Positions 33,569 through 43,358 of a stretch of 64,000 nt of DNA are shown here, piece by piece; position 1 is the first letter of the stretch; each line of letters begins with the position of its first letter. Both the position numbers and the translations under genes were made by a program. The stretch is from Flavobacterium resistens (GTDB lineage Bacteria > Bacteroidota > Bacteroidia > Flavobacteriales > Flavobacteriaceae), in NCBI RefSeq assembly GCF_900182645.1, contig NZ_FXTA01000001.1:248001-312000 (forward strand), written 5' to 3'. The notes beneath the pieces are model-generated. The model made no database searches. It was not told the origin of the DNA and was given only the letters and a program-made list of their open reading frames with translations.

Positions 33569-34045
33569 ATCGCCCCTATTAATAAAATGAGTTTGGCTCG
33601 TTTTTGCTTTAATTTTTAGAATCATACTAAAATAAAGAAGCAAATAGCAAAACAACAAGTATTTGCATGAAAAAAAAGATAAATTTAAAATTTAGCGTTT
33701 GATAACTCAACAGGATTCGAACAGCAAGAATGGAACGGAAATTATGGCTTCATAATATCTTTTTTAAAATTTTTCTTTAATAGCAAATGATGAAATTTCA
33801 TTTAAAAATGGTGTAATTTTTCATCATTACTTGAATTTTCCAATCTAATATCTTCGATTATTAATTGTTGCTTGATTGAGGCAAAAAATTGATTAATTCT
33901 TATTGGAGTTACCTCCAAATTTGCCACAAAAAGCCTTCTGATCCTTCATAAAATGGTTGTAAGTTTTGAAGTAAACGTCATTGTACAGGACAAAAGACAA
34001 AAATCATCTTTTACCGTTTTTTTCTGAAAGTCTTATTTTCAACTA

Positions 34046-36421
34046 TTAATTACGATTAGCACTACTCGCTTGTCTAATCGCTTTTGGATCAGTTAAATTA
34101 AAACGATACACAAAACTAAGACGGTAGCGGGCTGCATTTGGCATACTGTTTTCAGTAATATAATAATCTGTTCCGGTTGTGGTACTTTTATTTTGGCGTA
34201 AGTCAAAAGCATTTGATACATCAAATACAATGGTAGCTTTGTCTTTCAATAAAATTTTGCTTAAACCAAAATCAAGCGATTGCAATGCCTCGTTTTTTGT
34301 TTGTGCATTTTGTTGTGCGCCTCGAAAGTTATAACGTCCCTGAAAACTAAATTTTGATGGCAATTTAACCTGAGTACTTAAACGTCCTGTAAACGTTTCT
34401 CCTTCATAGTCAAGGTTTTCTTCTTGATAACTTCCTTTTTGCGTAAAATGATAAAAATTCATTTCCAAATTTACCTGAAGCCATTTTAACGGATTATATA
34501 ATGTCGAAAGTTCTATACCTCTTCGTATTTCATGCTGAATATTGATGGGCGTTGTATAAAAAATATCATTTTCGCGATAAGTAAAATCCTGAATGTAACC
34601 GCTTTCCCATTGATAATAAACGGAAGGATTCAGCGTAAATTTTTTCCATGTTTTAAGAAAAGCCAATTCAAATACATCAGAATAAGAAGGATTCAAATCC
34701 GGATTACCAATATATTGGGCATTCAAATCGGTTAATTCGTTAAAAGGATACAACGCATACAAAGGTGGACGGTTAATGCGCTTGCTGTAATTTAACTGCA
34801 AAGTAGAAGCTTCGAACTTATAACTTAAATTAACGGTCGGAAATAATCTGTTGTATTTTTTGTCATCGCTATAGGTATTTTTAATATCTGTAATAGAAAT
34901 TTTGGTGAATTCCGTACGAAGTCCCAGCATATAATTAAATCTTCTGAGTTTGTTGCTGTATTGCGCATAAGCACTTGAAATGGTCTCAGTATAATTTAAA
35001 TCATTATCAATATTCTGATAAATTGACCAACCATTCTCCTCTTGCTGTTCAGCCAAAAACTGACTCGAAACTTTACGAATTTCTGTCTTAACACCCATTT
35101 CAAATACAGAAACAGAATCAATTGGCTGAACAAAATCACTCTGCATAAGTAAATCTTTGCTACTTCCTATTGAATTGGTTCTAATGCCGGGATAAGCTAT
35201 CATTTCTGGATATATACGTTGTGTCAAAAGATTCCACTTTTTGTCGCTGTTCCACCAATCATACTGAACATCGATAGTCCATTTTTTTGAAGGTTTTTTA
35301 AAAGTCTGTGTATAATTAAACTCAAATTGGTTGTAATCTCTTTTTTCCAATGATTTTCCTTCTCTTGTTAAAAGACTGTCGCGTGCATGATTTGCATTAC
35401 TGTAATCATATAGCAAATAGGTTTTATCATCATCCTGCGTGGCATTTTTCAAGAAAGCGGCAGTAATTGTGCGATGCTCATCAATATAATAATCTGCACC
35501 CAGATACATCAATTTTCCATCATCATGGCGGTCTTCGTTCTGCACGTGGTTAAGATAATTTGGAGTACCATTATTTATAGTTGATTGATTTGTAGTATAT
35601 AATCCAACGTAATCTGAGGAACGAATACCAAAATTGGAAAAAATATTGATTTTATCTGATTTAAAATTGATACTTGGATTAAATCGACTGTCATTTGGGG
35701 ATCCGGCAACTAATCGGACCTGACCGCTGAAACCGCTTTTTTTGTTTTTCTTTAATATAATATTGATAATTCCTGCCGAGCCGGAAGCATCATACCGGGA
35801 CGAAGGATTTGTTATTACCTCAACACGTTCAATCTGATCAGCAGCAATTTGATCGAGTGAATTACTTTGTGTTAAGCCAGATTGACGTCCATTAATTAAT
35901 ATCAATACACTGCTGTTTCCACGAAGACTTATTCCTCCTGTTGGACTAACTGTTACCGATGGAACTCCGTTTAAAACATCATGAGCAGAGCCATTCTGCG
36001 AAAGCACATCTTTACCTACTTCAAAAACCTTTTTATCCAGTTTTAAACTAACACTTGATTTTTGTCCCGTCACTTCTACCGCATTTAATTCTACCGCATC
36101 GGCATGTAAAACAATCGTTCCCAGTTCTATTTTTGGTTTTGCCGAAATGATTTCGAATGTTTGAGAATAATTTTGATATCCAATATAACTAAAAGAAATT
36201 GTCATTTTACCGCTTGGCAGTCCTTCGAAATTAAAGATTCCATGATCGTCTGTTACACCAACAGCTACTGTTTTTGAATTATTATCTTGTATTGATATTG
36301 TAACATACGGAATTGCTTCGTTCGTTACATTATCCAGAACTTTCCCGGAAACAGTTGTTTTCTGCGCAAAGCTAAATATCGGAATAAATAAAATTAAAAT
36401 ACTGGTTATTAAGACTTTCAT
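34046..36421 (-). CDS. Outer-membrane beta-barrel receptor with carboxypeptidase-like domain
   Basis: 791 aa. Sec signal ('VLITSILILFIPIFSFAQK'), a CarboxypepD_reg-like domain (~20-105: 'VSGKVLDNVTNEAIPYVTIS', 'ISFSYIGYQNYSQTF'), a TonB-receptor plug ('VLNGVPSVTVSPTGGISLRG', 'IERVEVITNPSSRYDASGSA'), then a large 'outer membrane beta-barrel family' domain ending in aromatic strands. The plug has the GxIINI signature as 'GSAGIINIILKK'. Such proteins sit in the outer membrane; ligand unknown. Divergent from the LytS/LytTR pair at 36546-38884, which may control it. Confidence 0.9.
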   Translation of the reverse strand: MKVLITSILILFIPIFSFAQKTTVSGKVLDNVTNEAIPYVTISIQDNNSKTVAVGVTDDHGIFNFEGLPSGKMTISFSYIGYQNYSQTFEIISAKPKIELGTIVLHADAVELNAVEVTGQKSSVSLKLDKKVFEVGKDVLSQNGSAHDVLNGVPSVTVSPTGGISLRGNSSVLILINGRQSGLTQSNSLDQIAADQIERVEVITNPSSRYDASGSAGIINIILKKNKKSGFSGQVRLVAGSPNDSRFNPSINFKSDKINIFSNFGIRSSDYVGLYTTNQSTINNGTPNYLNHVQNEDRHDDGKLMYLGADYYIDEHRTITAAFLKNATQDDDKTYLLYDYSNANHARDSLLTREGKSLEKRDYNQFEFNYTQTFKKPSKKWTIDVQYDWWNSDKKWNLLTQRIYPEMIAYPGIRTNSIGSSKDLLMQSDFVQPIDSVSVFEMGVKTEIRKVSSQFLAEQQEENGWSIYQNIDNDLNYTETISSAYAQYSNKLRRFNYMLGLRTEFTKISITDIKNTYSDDKKYNRLFPTVNLSYKFEASTLQLNYSKRINRPPLYALYPFNELTDLNAQYIGNPDLNPSYSDVFELAFLKTWKKFTLNPSVYYQWESGYIQDFTYRENDIFYTTPINIQHEIRRGIELSTLYNPLKWLQVNLEMNFYHFTQKGSYQEENLDYEGETFTGRLSTQVKLPSKFSFQGRYNFRGAQQNAQTKNEALQSLDFGLSKILLKDKATIVFDVSNAFDLRQNKSTTTGTDYYITENSMPNAARYRLSFVYRFNLTDPKAIRQASSANRN

Positions 36422-36545
36422 ATTTGTTGGTTTTATGATACAAGATTACTTTATAAAATAAAATCTTACCTTTTAAAACATGCGAACGGCTCTAGGAGCT
36501 TTCGAAATGCATTTCTGTATTCGATATTTATTTTATCTTTATATC

Positions 36546-38192
36546 ATGCACAAATCATCCATTTTTATAGTTTTATTACTATTATTGTTTTCATCATGCA
36601 AACAATACACAGAGTTCATTAAATCTGATGTAACGTATTATGTTGACGATGATAAACCGCAGAATTTTCTTGGTCAATCAACAGATTCTATATTTAAAGT
36701 TATTATCGATGTTGAACTGCTTAAACGCGAAAACATTTCCAGTCCATTGGGCATACAAGTGACTGGTTTTGGTGCTTTTGATGTTTATTGGGATGGCGTT
36801 TTTGTGGGAAGAAATGGCAAAATGGTGAAATCCGGCCAAGCCGAAATTCCGGGAACTGAAATGACATATTATCAAATTCCCGAAAAATTAGCCAATTTAG
36901 GCAAGCATACTGTAACTGTAATCGGAACTCAAGTTTATTTAAGAGAATCTCAGCGAGGCATGAAGGTCAAACTTGAAAGCTTTTTAAGGCTTCATCGTGC
37001 ACCGCTTGTTGTCATGTCTTTTATGAATCTCATGGCTGGAGCATTTCTTATTGCCTCTATTTATTACTTTTTTCTCTACATAAACAGTACGCGTAAAGAA
37101 GCAACTGTTTTGCTTTTTGGGATAATTTGCCTTCTCTTTTTCTGTCTTCTTATTGTAGAATACGTAAAATTTTATATTGATATTCCCTATACACATTTTT
37201 ATACCCGATTACAGATTGTTGGCTTGCTGACATTTATAATTTCAATACTCGTCCCTTGGTATTTTATGCTGCAATTTGATTTTAAAAGAAAACAGTTGTT
37301 TTTATTTCTTTTGATAGCAAGTCTTATAACAATCTATATCGTTTACTACGGCGAATATGATAGGACAGCCATCTATTTTAGTTATGCAATGTGCATCGTC
37401 TCCTTTATTGTTGCCATTGATGCCGCATTCCGAAAAATTAAAGGCGGCTTAATCGTTGTGATTGGTTTATTGGTAAGCGTGATTGTAAACAAATATATTT
37501 TTTATGATTTTGGATTGTTCATAGCATTTACGATTATTGTTTTGTTAATGCTTTATCTGCATACTATTCGGGCAAAAGCTCTTGAAGAAGCGCATAATGC
37601 ATCGTTATTACTTTCATCAAGATTACAGTTAGAACTGGTCAAGAAAAATATTCAGCCGCACTTTCTTCGTAATACACTGACTTCATTAATCGATTGGATC
37701 GAAGAATCTCCGCAACAAGGTGTTGTCTTTATTCGTGCGCTGGCAGATGAATTTGATATAATGAATTCTATTGCTGAAGACACATTAATTCCTATTCAGC
37801 AGGAAATAGAATTATGCCGAAAACATTTAGAAGTAATGTCTTTTCGAAAAGAAGTATGTTACAACTGGGAAGAAAAAAATATTGATGCAAATGAAGAAAT
37901 TCCGCCTGCTGTTATTCATACGATTATAGAAAACGGAATCACACACAGCTTGCCTCCAAAACAAGGTTGTATTACTTTCTCGCTAAGCTTTAACCGAGAA
38001 AAACAATACAAGCAATATACATTGTTTACGATCGCAAAAAACAGAAACAGAAAGCGAGAAAACAGCAACGGAACAGGTTTTAAATACATAAAAGCCAGAT
38101 TAAATGAAAATTATGGCAGCAACTGGGAATTTGATTCGTTTGCTGTAGAAGAAGGATGGTGTACAACAATTAAAATTTTTGCTAAAAAATGA
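36546..38192 (+). CDS. LytS/YehU-type sensor histidine kinase with lipobox-like N-terminus
   Basis: 548 aa. N-terminal hydrophobic segment with a lipobox-like end ('IFIVLLLLLFSSCKQYTEF', Cys at ~17), an extracytoplasmic beta-rich domain (~20-165), seven membrane helices (~170-365, DISM-like arrangement), and a His_kinase/LytS cytoplasmic part: 'LELVKKNIQPHFLRNTLTSL' with the phosphoacceptor His, then an ATPase region lacking some classical G-box text. ATG 36546 is preferred because it gives the signal; a longer frame begins at 36480. It overlaps the regulator gene by four bases. Confidence 0.88.
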   Translation: MHKSSIFIVLLLLLFSSCKQYTEFIKSDVTYYVDDDKPQNFLGQSTDSIFKVIIDVELLKRENISSPLGIQVTGFGAFDVYWDGVFVGRNGKMVKSGQAEIPGTEMTYYQIPEKLANLGKHTVTVIGTQVYLRESQRGMKVKLESFLRLHRAPLVVMSFMNLMAGAFLIASIYYFFLYINSTRKEATVLLFGIICLLFFCLLIVEYVKFYIDIPYTHFYTRLQIVGLLTFIISILVPWYFMLQFDFKRKQLFLFLLIASLITIYIVYYGEYDRTAIYFSYAMCIVSFIVAIDAAFRKIKGGLIVVIGLLVSVIVNKYIFYDFGLFIAFTIIVLLMLYLHTIRAKALEEAHNASLLLSSRLQLELVKKNIQPHFLRNTLTSLIDWIEESPQQGVVFIRALADEFDIMNSIAEDTLIPIQQEIELCRKHLEVMSFRKEVCYNWEEKNIDANEEIPPAVIHTIIENGITHSLPPKQGCITFSLSFNREKQYKQYTLFTIAKNRNRKRENSNGTGFKYIKARLNENYGSNWEFDSFAVEEGWCTTIKIFAKK

Positions 38193-38884
38193 AAATTCTA
38201 ATTATTGAAGACGAGGCCCGAATTGCCAAGCGGATCGAAAGAATGACGCGTGATTTTTTTGATAAAGAGGTGCAGATTTTGCTTAGTGATTCTGTTGAAA
38301 ATGGATTAAATACAATTGAAAAACAATCAATTGATTTACTTCTTCTCGATTTGAATTTGAATGGCGAAGATGGATTTGAAGTACTGCAGACTGTTGTCGC
38401 AAAATCGTTTCAAACCATTATTATTTCCGCTTATACGGATAAAGCAATTCTGGCATTTCATTATGGAGTTTTGGATTTTGTTCCAAAACCATTTGATGCC
38501 AACCGACTTGCTCAGGCCTTTACACGTTTTACAACACCAGAAAAAACAAATGGGCAGGATATTCAGTTTTTGGCCGTAAAAAAAGGAAAAACGATCAAAC
38601 TCATCACCATTAAAGATATAAGATATATAAAAGGCGCTGGAATTTATACCGAATTACATTTAGCAAATGGCCACGTAGAACTACATGATAAGTCTATGGA
38701 ATCTTTAGAAAAATTATTGCCAGCAGAATTTGAGCGAATTCATAAATCTTATATTCTTTGCTGGCAAGAAGCTGATAAACTTATTGTAGAAACCGGCGGA
38801 AAATATAATATATTACTTAAAAATGGTGAGTTATTACCTGTAGGCCGTTCAAAATACAAGGAAATTAGGCCTAAATTGATTTAG
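38189..38884 (+). CDS. LytTR-type response regulator
   Basis: 231 aa: receiver 'ILIIEDEARIAKRIERM' with phosphoacceptor Asp in 'LLLLDLNLNGEDGFE' and 'PKPFDANRL', and a C-terminal LytTR DNA-binding domain (~130-230: 'IRYIKGAGIYTELHLANGHV', 'HKSYILCWQEADKL', 'LPVGRSKYKEIRPKL'). Translationally coupled to the LytS-like kinase (ATGA overlap). LytTR proteins often control a neighbouring gene; the divergent outer-membrane receptor is the natural candidate. Confidence 0.93.
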   Translation: MKILIIEDEARIAKRIERMTRDFFDKEVQILLSDSVENGLNTIEKQSIDLLLLDLNLNGEDGFEVLQTVVAKSFQTIIISAYTDKAILAFHYGVLDFVPKPFDANRLAQAFTRFTTPEKTNGQDIQFLAVKKGKTIKLITIKDIRYIKGAGIYTELHLANGHVELHDKSMESLEKLLPAEFERIHKSYILCWQEADKLIVETGGKYNILLKNGELLPVGRSKYKEIRPKLI

Positions 38885-39035
38885 TTTTCCTTTTATTTTA
38901 AGATTTAAATAACACAAACTGGATTTTTTCATTCACAAAAAAGTACGTTATTTACTCCAAAATCTTATTATCAATCTATATTACAGTAGTAAATTATAAG
39001 AAGAGCTATTGATAATTTAAAATTAAAACCCATTC

Positions 39036-39416
39036 ATGAACAAAAAAAATGTTTTTACCATTACAATTTGCATTTGTTTTATAATGCAAATGATTTCTCA
39101 AGAAAAACAAATTATTAATAATACTGAAAAATACAAACAATTTGGTTTGGTTTGGGGATTGATGAAATACCAGCATTCTGAAGTAAGTAATGGAAAATAC
39201 AATTGGGACGAAAAATTTGTTGAAAATTTTGATAAACTTGAAAGCGTAACTTCGCAAACAAACCTCAATGCATTTTTATTAAATTTTATTTTATCGATTC
39301 CAGAAAGCAAAATTAAAACCAATACTGATACGGATAATTTATTTGCAAAAAATTATGATTATAAATGGATTGAACAGTATTCAGACAACAAGGAACTTTA
39401 TGCCAGTATTAAATAA
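39036..39416 (+). pseudogene. Truncated S41-type peptidase, N-terminal fragment
   Basis: 126 aa with a Sec signal ('FTITICICFIMQMISQ') and the opening text I associate with large Bacteroidota S41 peptidases: 'YKQFGLVWGLMKYQHSEVSN', 'GKYNWDEKFVENFDKLES'. Those are several hundred residues long with PDZ and catalytic domains; here the frame stops after the helical N-terminal region and only ~30 bases separate it from the convergent DUF1826 gene. Most likely a 3' deletion. It could alternatively be a small stand-alone secreted protein. Confidence 0.6.
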
Positions 39417-39447
39417 TTCTTCAACAACATTATCCAAACAATTTCCT

Positions 39448-40146
39448 CTAACAAATTAACAACAACCTATATTCACCATCATTCTCTATTGGTGCCCTAT
39501 GAATACAAGGCAATACTTGTTGCTTTGGATGATCAACAGCCAGTCTCCAAAGATGTCCTAAACCTAAATTAATAGGTACTGCATCTGCATGTAGTTGGTA
39601 ATGCAAATCAAAATAATTTTCCTTTAAAAAGTTTTCGAATTCTTTCTCTGCTCCATCATAAAGCTCTTTCAGCTTTGCTCGGATTTCTGGAATTAGAATT
39701 TTTTGATCTGCCTGCGAATTAGAAACGATATCACTTGCCGCTCCGTGATAAGTACATAAAAAAGTATCTGTTGCAATAGGAGAACGGTCAACATGAAACG
39801 AATACACATCAGTAGATATAAAATCAAATTCATCATCGCGCTCATAACATTTCAGTAAGTTAAGAGAAGGCGAAGCTCCAAAATCGGTTAATAATTCTAA
39901 ATCATTTAAAATTATTTGTCTTGCTATATTGCCCTTTTCTGAAAGTTGCAGTGCGATCAGATTTTCAGGAAAAACTTCGGTTATATTTTCTTTTAAAGAT
40001 AATTTGGCTACAATCTCATTAAAATCGCCATCCAAATTTCTGTACCAGCATAATGCATTCTTTTCTCCCTTGAAATCAATATGCACAAGATCAGAAAAAG
40101 TAGATACTATTCCAATTTGGTTGTTATCAGAAAAGGTATTGTTCAT
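39448..40146 (-). CDS. DUF1826 protein
   Basis: 232 aa, cytoplasmic. Recognised by 'CWYRNLDGDFNEIVAKLSLK' near the start, 'FHVDRSPIATDTFLCTYHGA' and 'IHRAPIENDGEYRLLLIC' at the end. The conserved His, Asp and Cys residues ('FHVDR', 'TYHG', 'CIHR') suggest metal or redox chemistry; a metal link has been proposed for this family because many members sit with zinc-uptake genes, though none is seen here. A damaged partial copy of its first ~40 codons lies just upstream at 40260-40368. Confidence 0.8.
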   Translation of the reverse strand: MNNTFSDNNQIGIVSTFSDLVHIDFKGEKNALCWYRNLDGDFNEIVAKLSLKENITEVFPENLIALQLSEKGNIARQIILNDLELLTDFGASPSLNLLKCYERDDEFDFISTDVYSFHVDRSPIATDTFLCTYHGAASDIVSNSQADQKILIPEIRAKLKELYDGAEKEFENFLKENYFDLHYQLHADAVPINLGLGHLWRLAVDHPKQQVLPCIHRAPIENDGEYRLLLIC

Positions 40147-40259
40147 AGTATAATATTGCAGCGATAAATTACTGGTAAAACGTTAGTTTAGTTCCATTCT
40201 GGAAACTGTTTTTTTATTTAAGCCAAGCTTTTTAATTGCTTTCATAAATAATAAATAAC

Positions 40260-40368
40260 TTAGATGCAATCTCGTTAAAATTACCATCTAAATTTCTGTA
40301 CCAAAATAACGAATTTATTTTACCCTTAAAATATCGGTATGCACAAGCTCAGCGAAAACAGTTACTAT
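40260..40368 (-). pseudogene. Frameshifted fragment duplicated from the DUF1826 gene
   Basis: Read on the minus strand, this stretch encodes 'IVTVFAELVHTD' then, after a frame change, 'FKGKINSLFWYRNLDGNFNE'; the DUF1826 gene at 39448-40146 has 'IVSTFSDLVHIDFKGEKNAL' and 'CWYRNLDGDFNE'. The two are about 80 percent identical at base level by eye. The fragment's 5' end overlaps the stop codon of the DUF2278 gene, so the junction may have created that stop. Confidence 0.75.
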
Positions 40369-41087
40369 ATTGGGTGGCCAAAATCATCCGTTTTGAAAGA
40401 TTGTGTTGCAAATTTATTAAAGAAACCTACATAACTTCCATCTGCTTTTTGAACTATCGTGGCTCCATCCTGCCATATTGCGTTATCTGCAGAATGGCCT
40501 CCATTTATAGGATCGCCCTGATTTTGATGGATATCGTGCACACCATTACCTGTATTAAAAAATTGACCTAAAATCAATAATTTATCTCCCTGAACCAATA
40601 CAGATTCTAATTGTTCTATAGCGTCAATATTACTTCCTATTTTCCAAAACGATGATTGCTCCAGAACTATAATTTTAAAAGGTGCATTGGATCTTATTTC
40701 TGATTTCTCAAATTGTTTCAATTTCGTTGGATAAATCCATGGCGGTATTTTTATAATCCAATTATAATAAAACAATATTGGTATTCTTATGGTCACCCAC
40801 ATTGGTTTCCATCTTATATAATCAATAGCACCACTCGATTCATTAGAAACCAAATGAGTCCATCCATCTGGCTTTGATGCAATCATAGCTACATCGCTGG
40901 CAGAAAGATTAATAATCCTCCATTGTATTTGTGTTGACTGACTATCAACATCTATAGCACAACGATAATTAATTCCGTTAGCCAGAATTTCAACATTTCC
41001 ATGATAAAATTTTCCAAAATTATCCGGTTGATCTCGATAATATTTAAATTTAGTACCCTTAAGTACTCCGTATTTGTCTAATGGCAT
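40365..41087 (-). CDS. DUF2278 (YukJ family) protein
   Basis: 240 aa, soluble. Family text: 'PLDKYGVLKGTKFKYYRDQP' at the N-terminus, 'INYRCAIDVDSQ', 'AIDYIRWKPMW', 'GNGVHDIHQNQGDPING', 'NAIWQDGATIVQKADGSYVG'. These 'HDIHxNQG' and 'WQDGA' motifs define YukJ-like proteins, whose function is not established. Its last codons adjoin the DUF1826 fragment; the final residues could therefore be altered compared with relatives. Confidence 0.8.
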   Translation of the reverse strand: MPLDKYGVLKGTKFKYYRDQPDNFGKFYHGNVEILANGINYRCAIDVDSQSTQIQWRIINLSASDVAMIASKPDGWTHLVSNESSGAIDYIRWKPMWVTIRIPILFYYNWIIKIPPWIYPTKLKQFEKSEIRSNAPFKIIVLEQSSFWKIGSNIDAIEQLESVLVQGDKLLILGQFFNTGNGVHDIHQNQGDPINGGHSADNAIWQDGATIVQKADGSYVGFFNKFATQSFKTDDFGHPI

Positions 41088-41501
41088 AGCTCAACTTTTA
41101 TTAGGTTAATTTTCCCTGATCGGGGCTTATAACATATTTTTTAATAAGTGGCGTTTAACAGAAAAACAACGGGAGTATAAACAATATGTCTTCATAAACA
41201 AAAATAAGAAAATTCACTCAATCAAAAACAAGTACAACTACCTGTTTTTCAAATACATAATCCTTAAGTAGATTTTAAAGACATATTTCAGATATATCTC
41301 AAATTAAGTTCTTTATCTAAGATCAATATCAAATAAAAATCCACTCATCTGGCCTTATTTATCTAAATATAAAATGCCTCCGTTTAAAGAGGCATTTTTT
41401 TTTAAATAAAAATATAAGTTGTCAAAAAAAACCCTACAACTCCATTCCGGAAACTGGGTTCGATCTTTAATTTTTAACAGTCATTCTCAAACAACTCATT
41501 T
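41088..41501. other. Gap with a terminator, no gene seen
   Basis: 414 bases. AATGCCTC (41373-41380) pairs with GAGGCATT (41389-41396), with a long T-run after it: a terminator readable in the plus direction, and its A-run side serves the minus direction, ending the fucosidase transcript about 100 bases after its stop. A short CCC-TGAT-CGGG hairpin lies near 41117-41128. Nothing else found. Confidence 0.6.
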
Positions 41502-43145
41502 TTAACTTATTTCTAAAGCATTAGCAAATGAAGCTTCTGTTTTTTGTTTAGGAAAATACACTTCGAGTGCTTGACTGTTTTGTTTAAAATTAAGTTTTTC
41601 TCCTGTACTAACAAGTTTAATCTGTTTTATTTTTCCGGTATAATAAGACATTTCTGTGCCTAAACTTTTAATAACGGCAATTCCGTTTTCTGGCCAATCC
41701 ATAACGGTCGCATAAAGAACATTGTCTTTTTGGACAAAACGAATGTCTTGTGATGTAAAAGGTTTTCCTTTTCCTTCATTGAAACCCTGCGCTGTTAATG
41801 CTCCGGCACTTTCCTGTTGAGGTCCTTCCCCAAATATTTTCCACGGACGTGTACCATAAATACTACTACCGTTAAGCTTCATCCAAGCTCCAATTTCCTT
41901 TACAATTTGTCGTTCTAATTCATCGATACTTCCATCACCTCTTACCGGAATATTAAGCATTAAATTCCCATTTTTGCTTACTACATCTATTAGCGAGTGA
42001 ACAACCGTTTTAGCTGATTTGTAGCGCTTATTTTCATAAACACTTCGGTCGTAATGCCAGTTGCCAATGCAAGTATCTGTTTGCCAAGGCAATGGTTCAA
42101 TTTCATTACTTTGTCCTTTTTCAATATCCCAAACCAAGGCTTTTCTCTGCTGTTCGGTTAAAATTTTACCTGTAATTACGGTTTGAACGCTTTTATTTTC
42201 TTGAAAACTTTTATTATACAGATGCGCAGCAATACGCAAACCCGCATCGCTAATTGGCCACAGTGGCAACGCTGTATCATCAAAATAAAGCATATCAGGA
42301 TTATACTTATCGATTAAATCAATGGTTCTGTTATGAAAATTTTCGACGTAAGTTTCACTCGGTTTTGCCACGCCGTTACCCCAGTTCCATTGGCTGTGTA
42401 TACCATTATTGTCATCACTTTTTTCGCTTAGCGGATGATTCTGCGCATACAATTCCTGTGGATCTAAACCTTCCCACCAAGTTCCTTTTCCATCGGCTTT
42501 TGTCAATTTTCCATCATAAGGGACACCTGCCAAAGGGCCATTTTTATCAGAACGCTGTGCTGTCTCAAACCAACTCCAGGCATGCGCAGCGTGAACACTT
42601 ACAGCAAAAGGAAGATTCGCTTTTCGGGCAGCTTTTTCCCATCCGGCTATAATATCTTTTTTAGGCCCCATTTTGGTCGAATTCCAATTTGGCTGATATT
42701 TGCTGTTATAAAGATCTAAATTATCATGATGGTTTGCCATAGCCATAAAATACTTAGCTCCCGCGTCTTTATATAAACTGACTAACTCTTCCGGATTCCA
42801 ATTATCAGCTTTCCAAACGTTGATTATATCTTTAAAACCAAATTTAGAAGGATGTCCGTATTTTTCTAAATGAAATTTATATTGACGAGAACCTTCCTGA
42901 TACATACTTCTTGCGTACCAATCACCAGCTTCAGGTTCACACTGCGGTCCCCAATGCGCCCACATTCCAAATTTAGCATCGCGAAACCAATCCGGAACCT
43001 GATATTTGGCAAGTGAATCCCAAGTGGGTTCAAAAGGACCTTTGAAATCTGGTGAACCTAAAAGGTTTCTTTGAGCCAACAAAGGCGATAAATACAAACC
43101 AACAATTCCTGATGCTGCTAATTTTATGGCGTTACGTCTATTCAT
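41502..43145 (-). CDS. Alpha-L-fucosidase (GH29)
   Basis: 547 aa, hydrolyses terminal alpha-L-fucose. The N-terminus 'NRRNAIKLAASGIVGLYLSP' resembles a twin-arginine or Sec signal. GH29 text: 'KFGMWAHWGPQCEPEAGDWY', 'FKDIINVWKADNWNPEELVS', 'AGAKYFMAMANHHDNLDLYN', nucleophile Asp in 'DMLYFDDTALPL', 'GNWHYDRSVYENKRYKSAKT', 'NGNLMLNIPVRGDGSIDE'. A C-terminal beta-sandwich follows. Divergent from an AraC regulator gene that probably controls it. Together with a sulfatase remnant at 46.7 kb it hints at former use of sulfated fucose-containing glycans. Confidence 0.94.
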   Translation of the reverse strand: MNRRNAIKLAASGIVGLYLSPLLAQRNLLGSPDFKGPFEPTWDSLAKYQVPDWFRDAKFGMWAHWGPQCEPEAGDWYARSMYQEGSRQYKFHLEKYGHPSKFGFKDIINVWKADNWNPEELVSLYKDAGAKYFMAMANHHDNLDLYNSKYQPNWNSTKMGPKKDIIAGWEKAARKANLPFAVSVHAAHAWSWFETAQRSDKNGPLAGVPYDGKLTKADGKGTWWEGLDPQELYAQNHPLSEKSDDNNGIHSQWNWGNGVAKPSETYVENFHNRTIDLIDKYNPDMLYFDDTALPLWPISDAGLRIAAHLYNKSFQENKSVQTVITGKILTEQQRKALVWDIEKGQSNEIEPLPWQTDTCIGNWHYDRSVYENKRYKSAKTVVHSLIDVVSKNGNLMLNIPVRGDGSIDELERQIVKEIGAWMKLNGSSIYGTRPWKIFGEGPQQESAGALTAQGFNEGKGKPFTSQDIRFVQKDNVLYATVMDWPENGIAVIKSLGTEMSYYTGKIKQIKLVSTGEKLNFKQNSQALEVYFPKQKTEASFANALEIS

Positions 43146-43287
43146 TTTATTCTTATTTTTTTACTTCTTAGCTTTTTTTTACCAATTCTAATAATCTTAA
43201 TTCAGATTAAAATTTCTGTATTTTTTTATTCTAAAAGCTTAAAAATTATTTGTTTTAATGCTAAAATTTAAATTATCCCAAAAGCAA

Positions 43288-43312
43288 ATATATCGGATAA
43301 GTGATATATTTG
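43288..43312 (+). promoter_or_regulatory. Promoter and palindrome of the AraC gene
   Basis: TATATTTG (43305-43312) is an exact -7 element 46 bases before the ATG at 43359. ATATATC (43288-43294) and GATATAT (43303-43309) form a palindrome overlapping it, a plausible operator for autoregulation or for the divergent fucosidase. Confidence 0.5.
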
Positions 43313-43358
43313 TTTTATCTAAATCCGATTTTATATTATTTAAAAACGACTTTTTATC

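Larger units (their letters stand above)
33174..34045. other. 872-base gap with repeat copy B and a strong hairpin
   Basis: Holds direct-repeat copy B (33445-33506), then a strong stem (33537-33547 with 33552-33562, core GGTGCCAATTG/CAATTGGCACC, loop TCTT) with flanking A- and T-runs that could terminate in both directions. A weaker, partial similarity to the repeat may occur near 33930-33980. I see no gene; the AT-rich remainder has only short unsupported frames. Confidence 0.6.
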
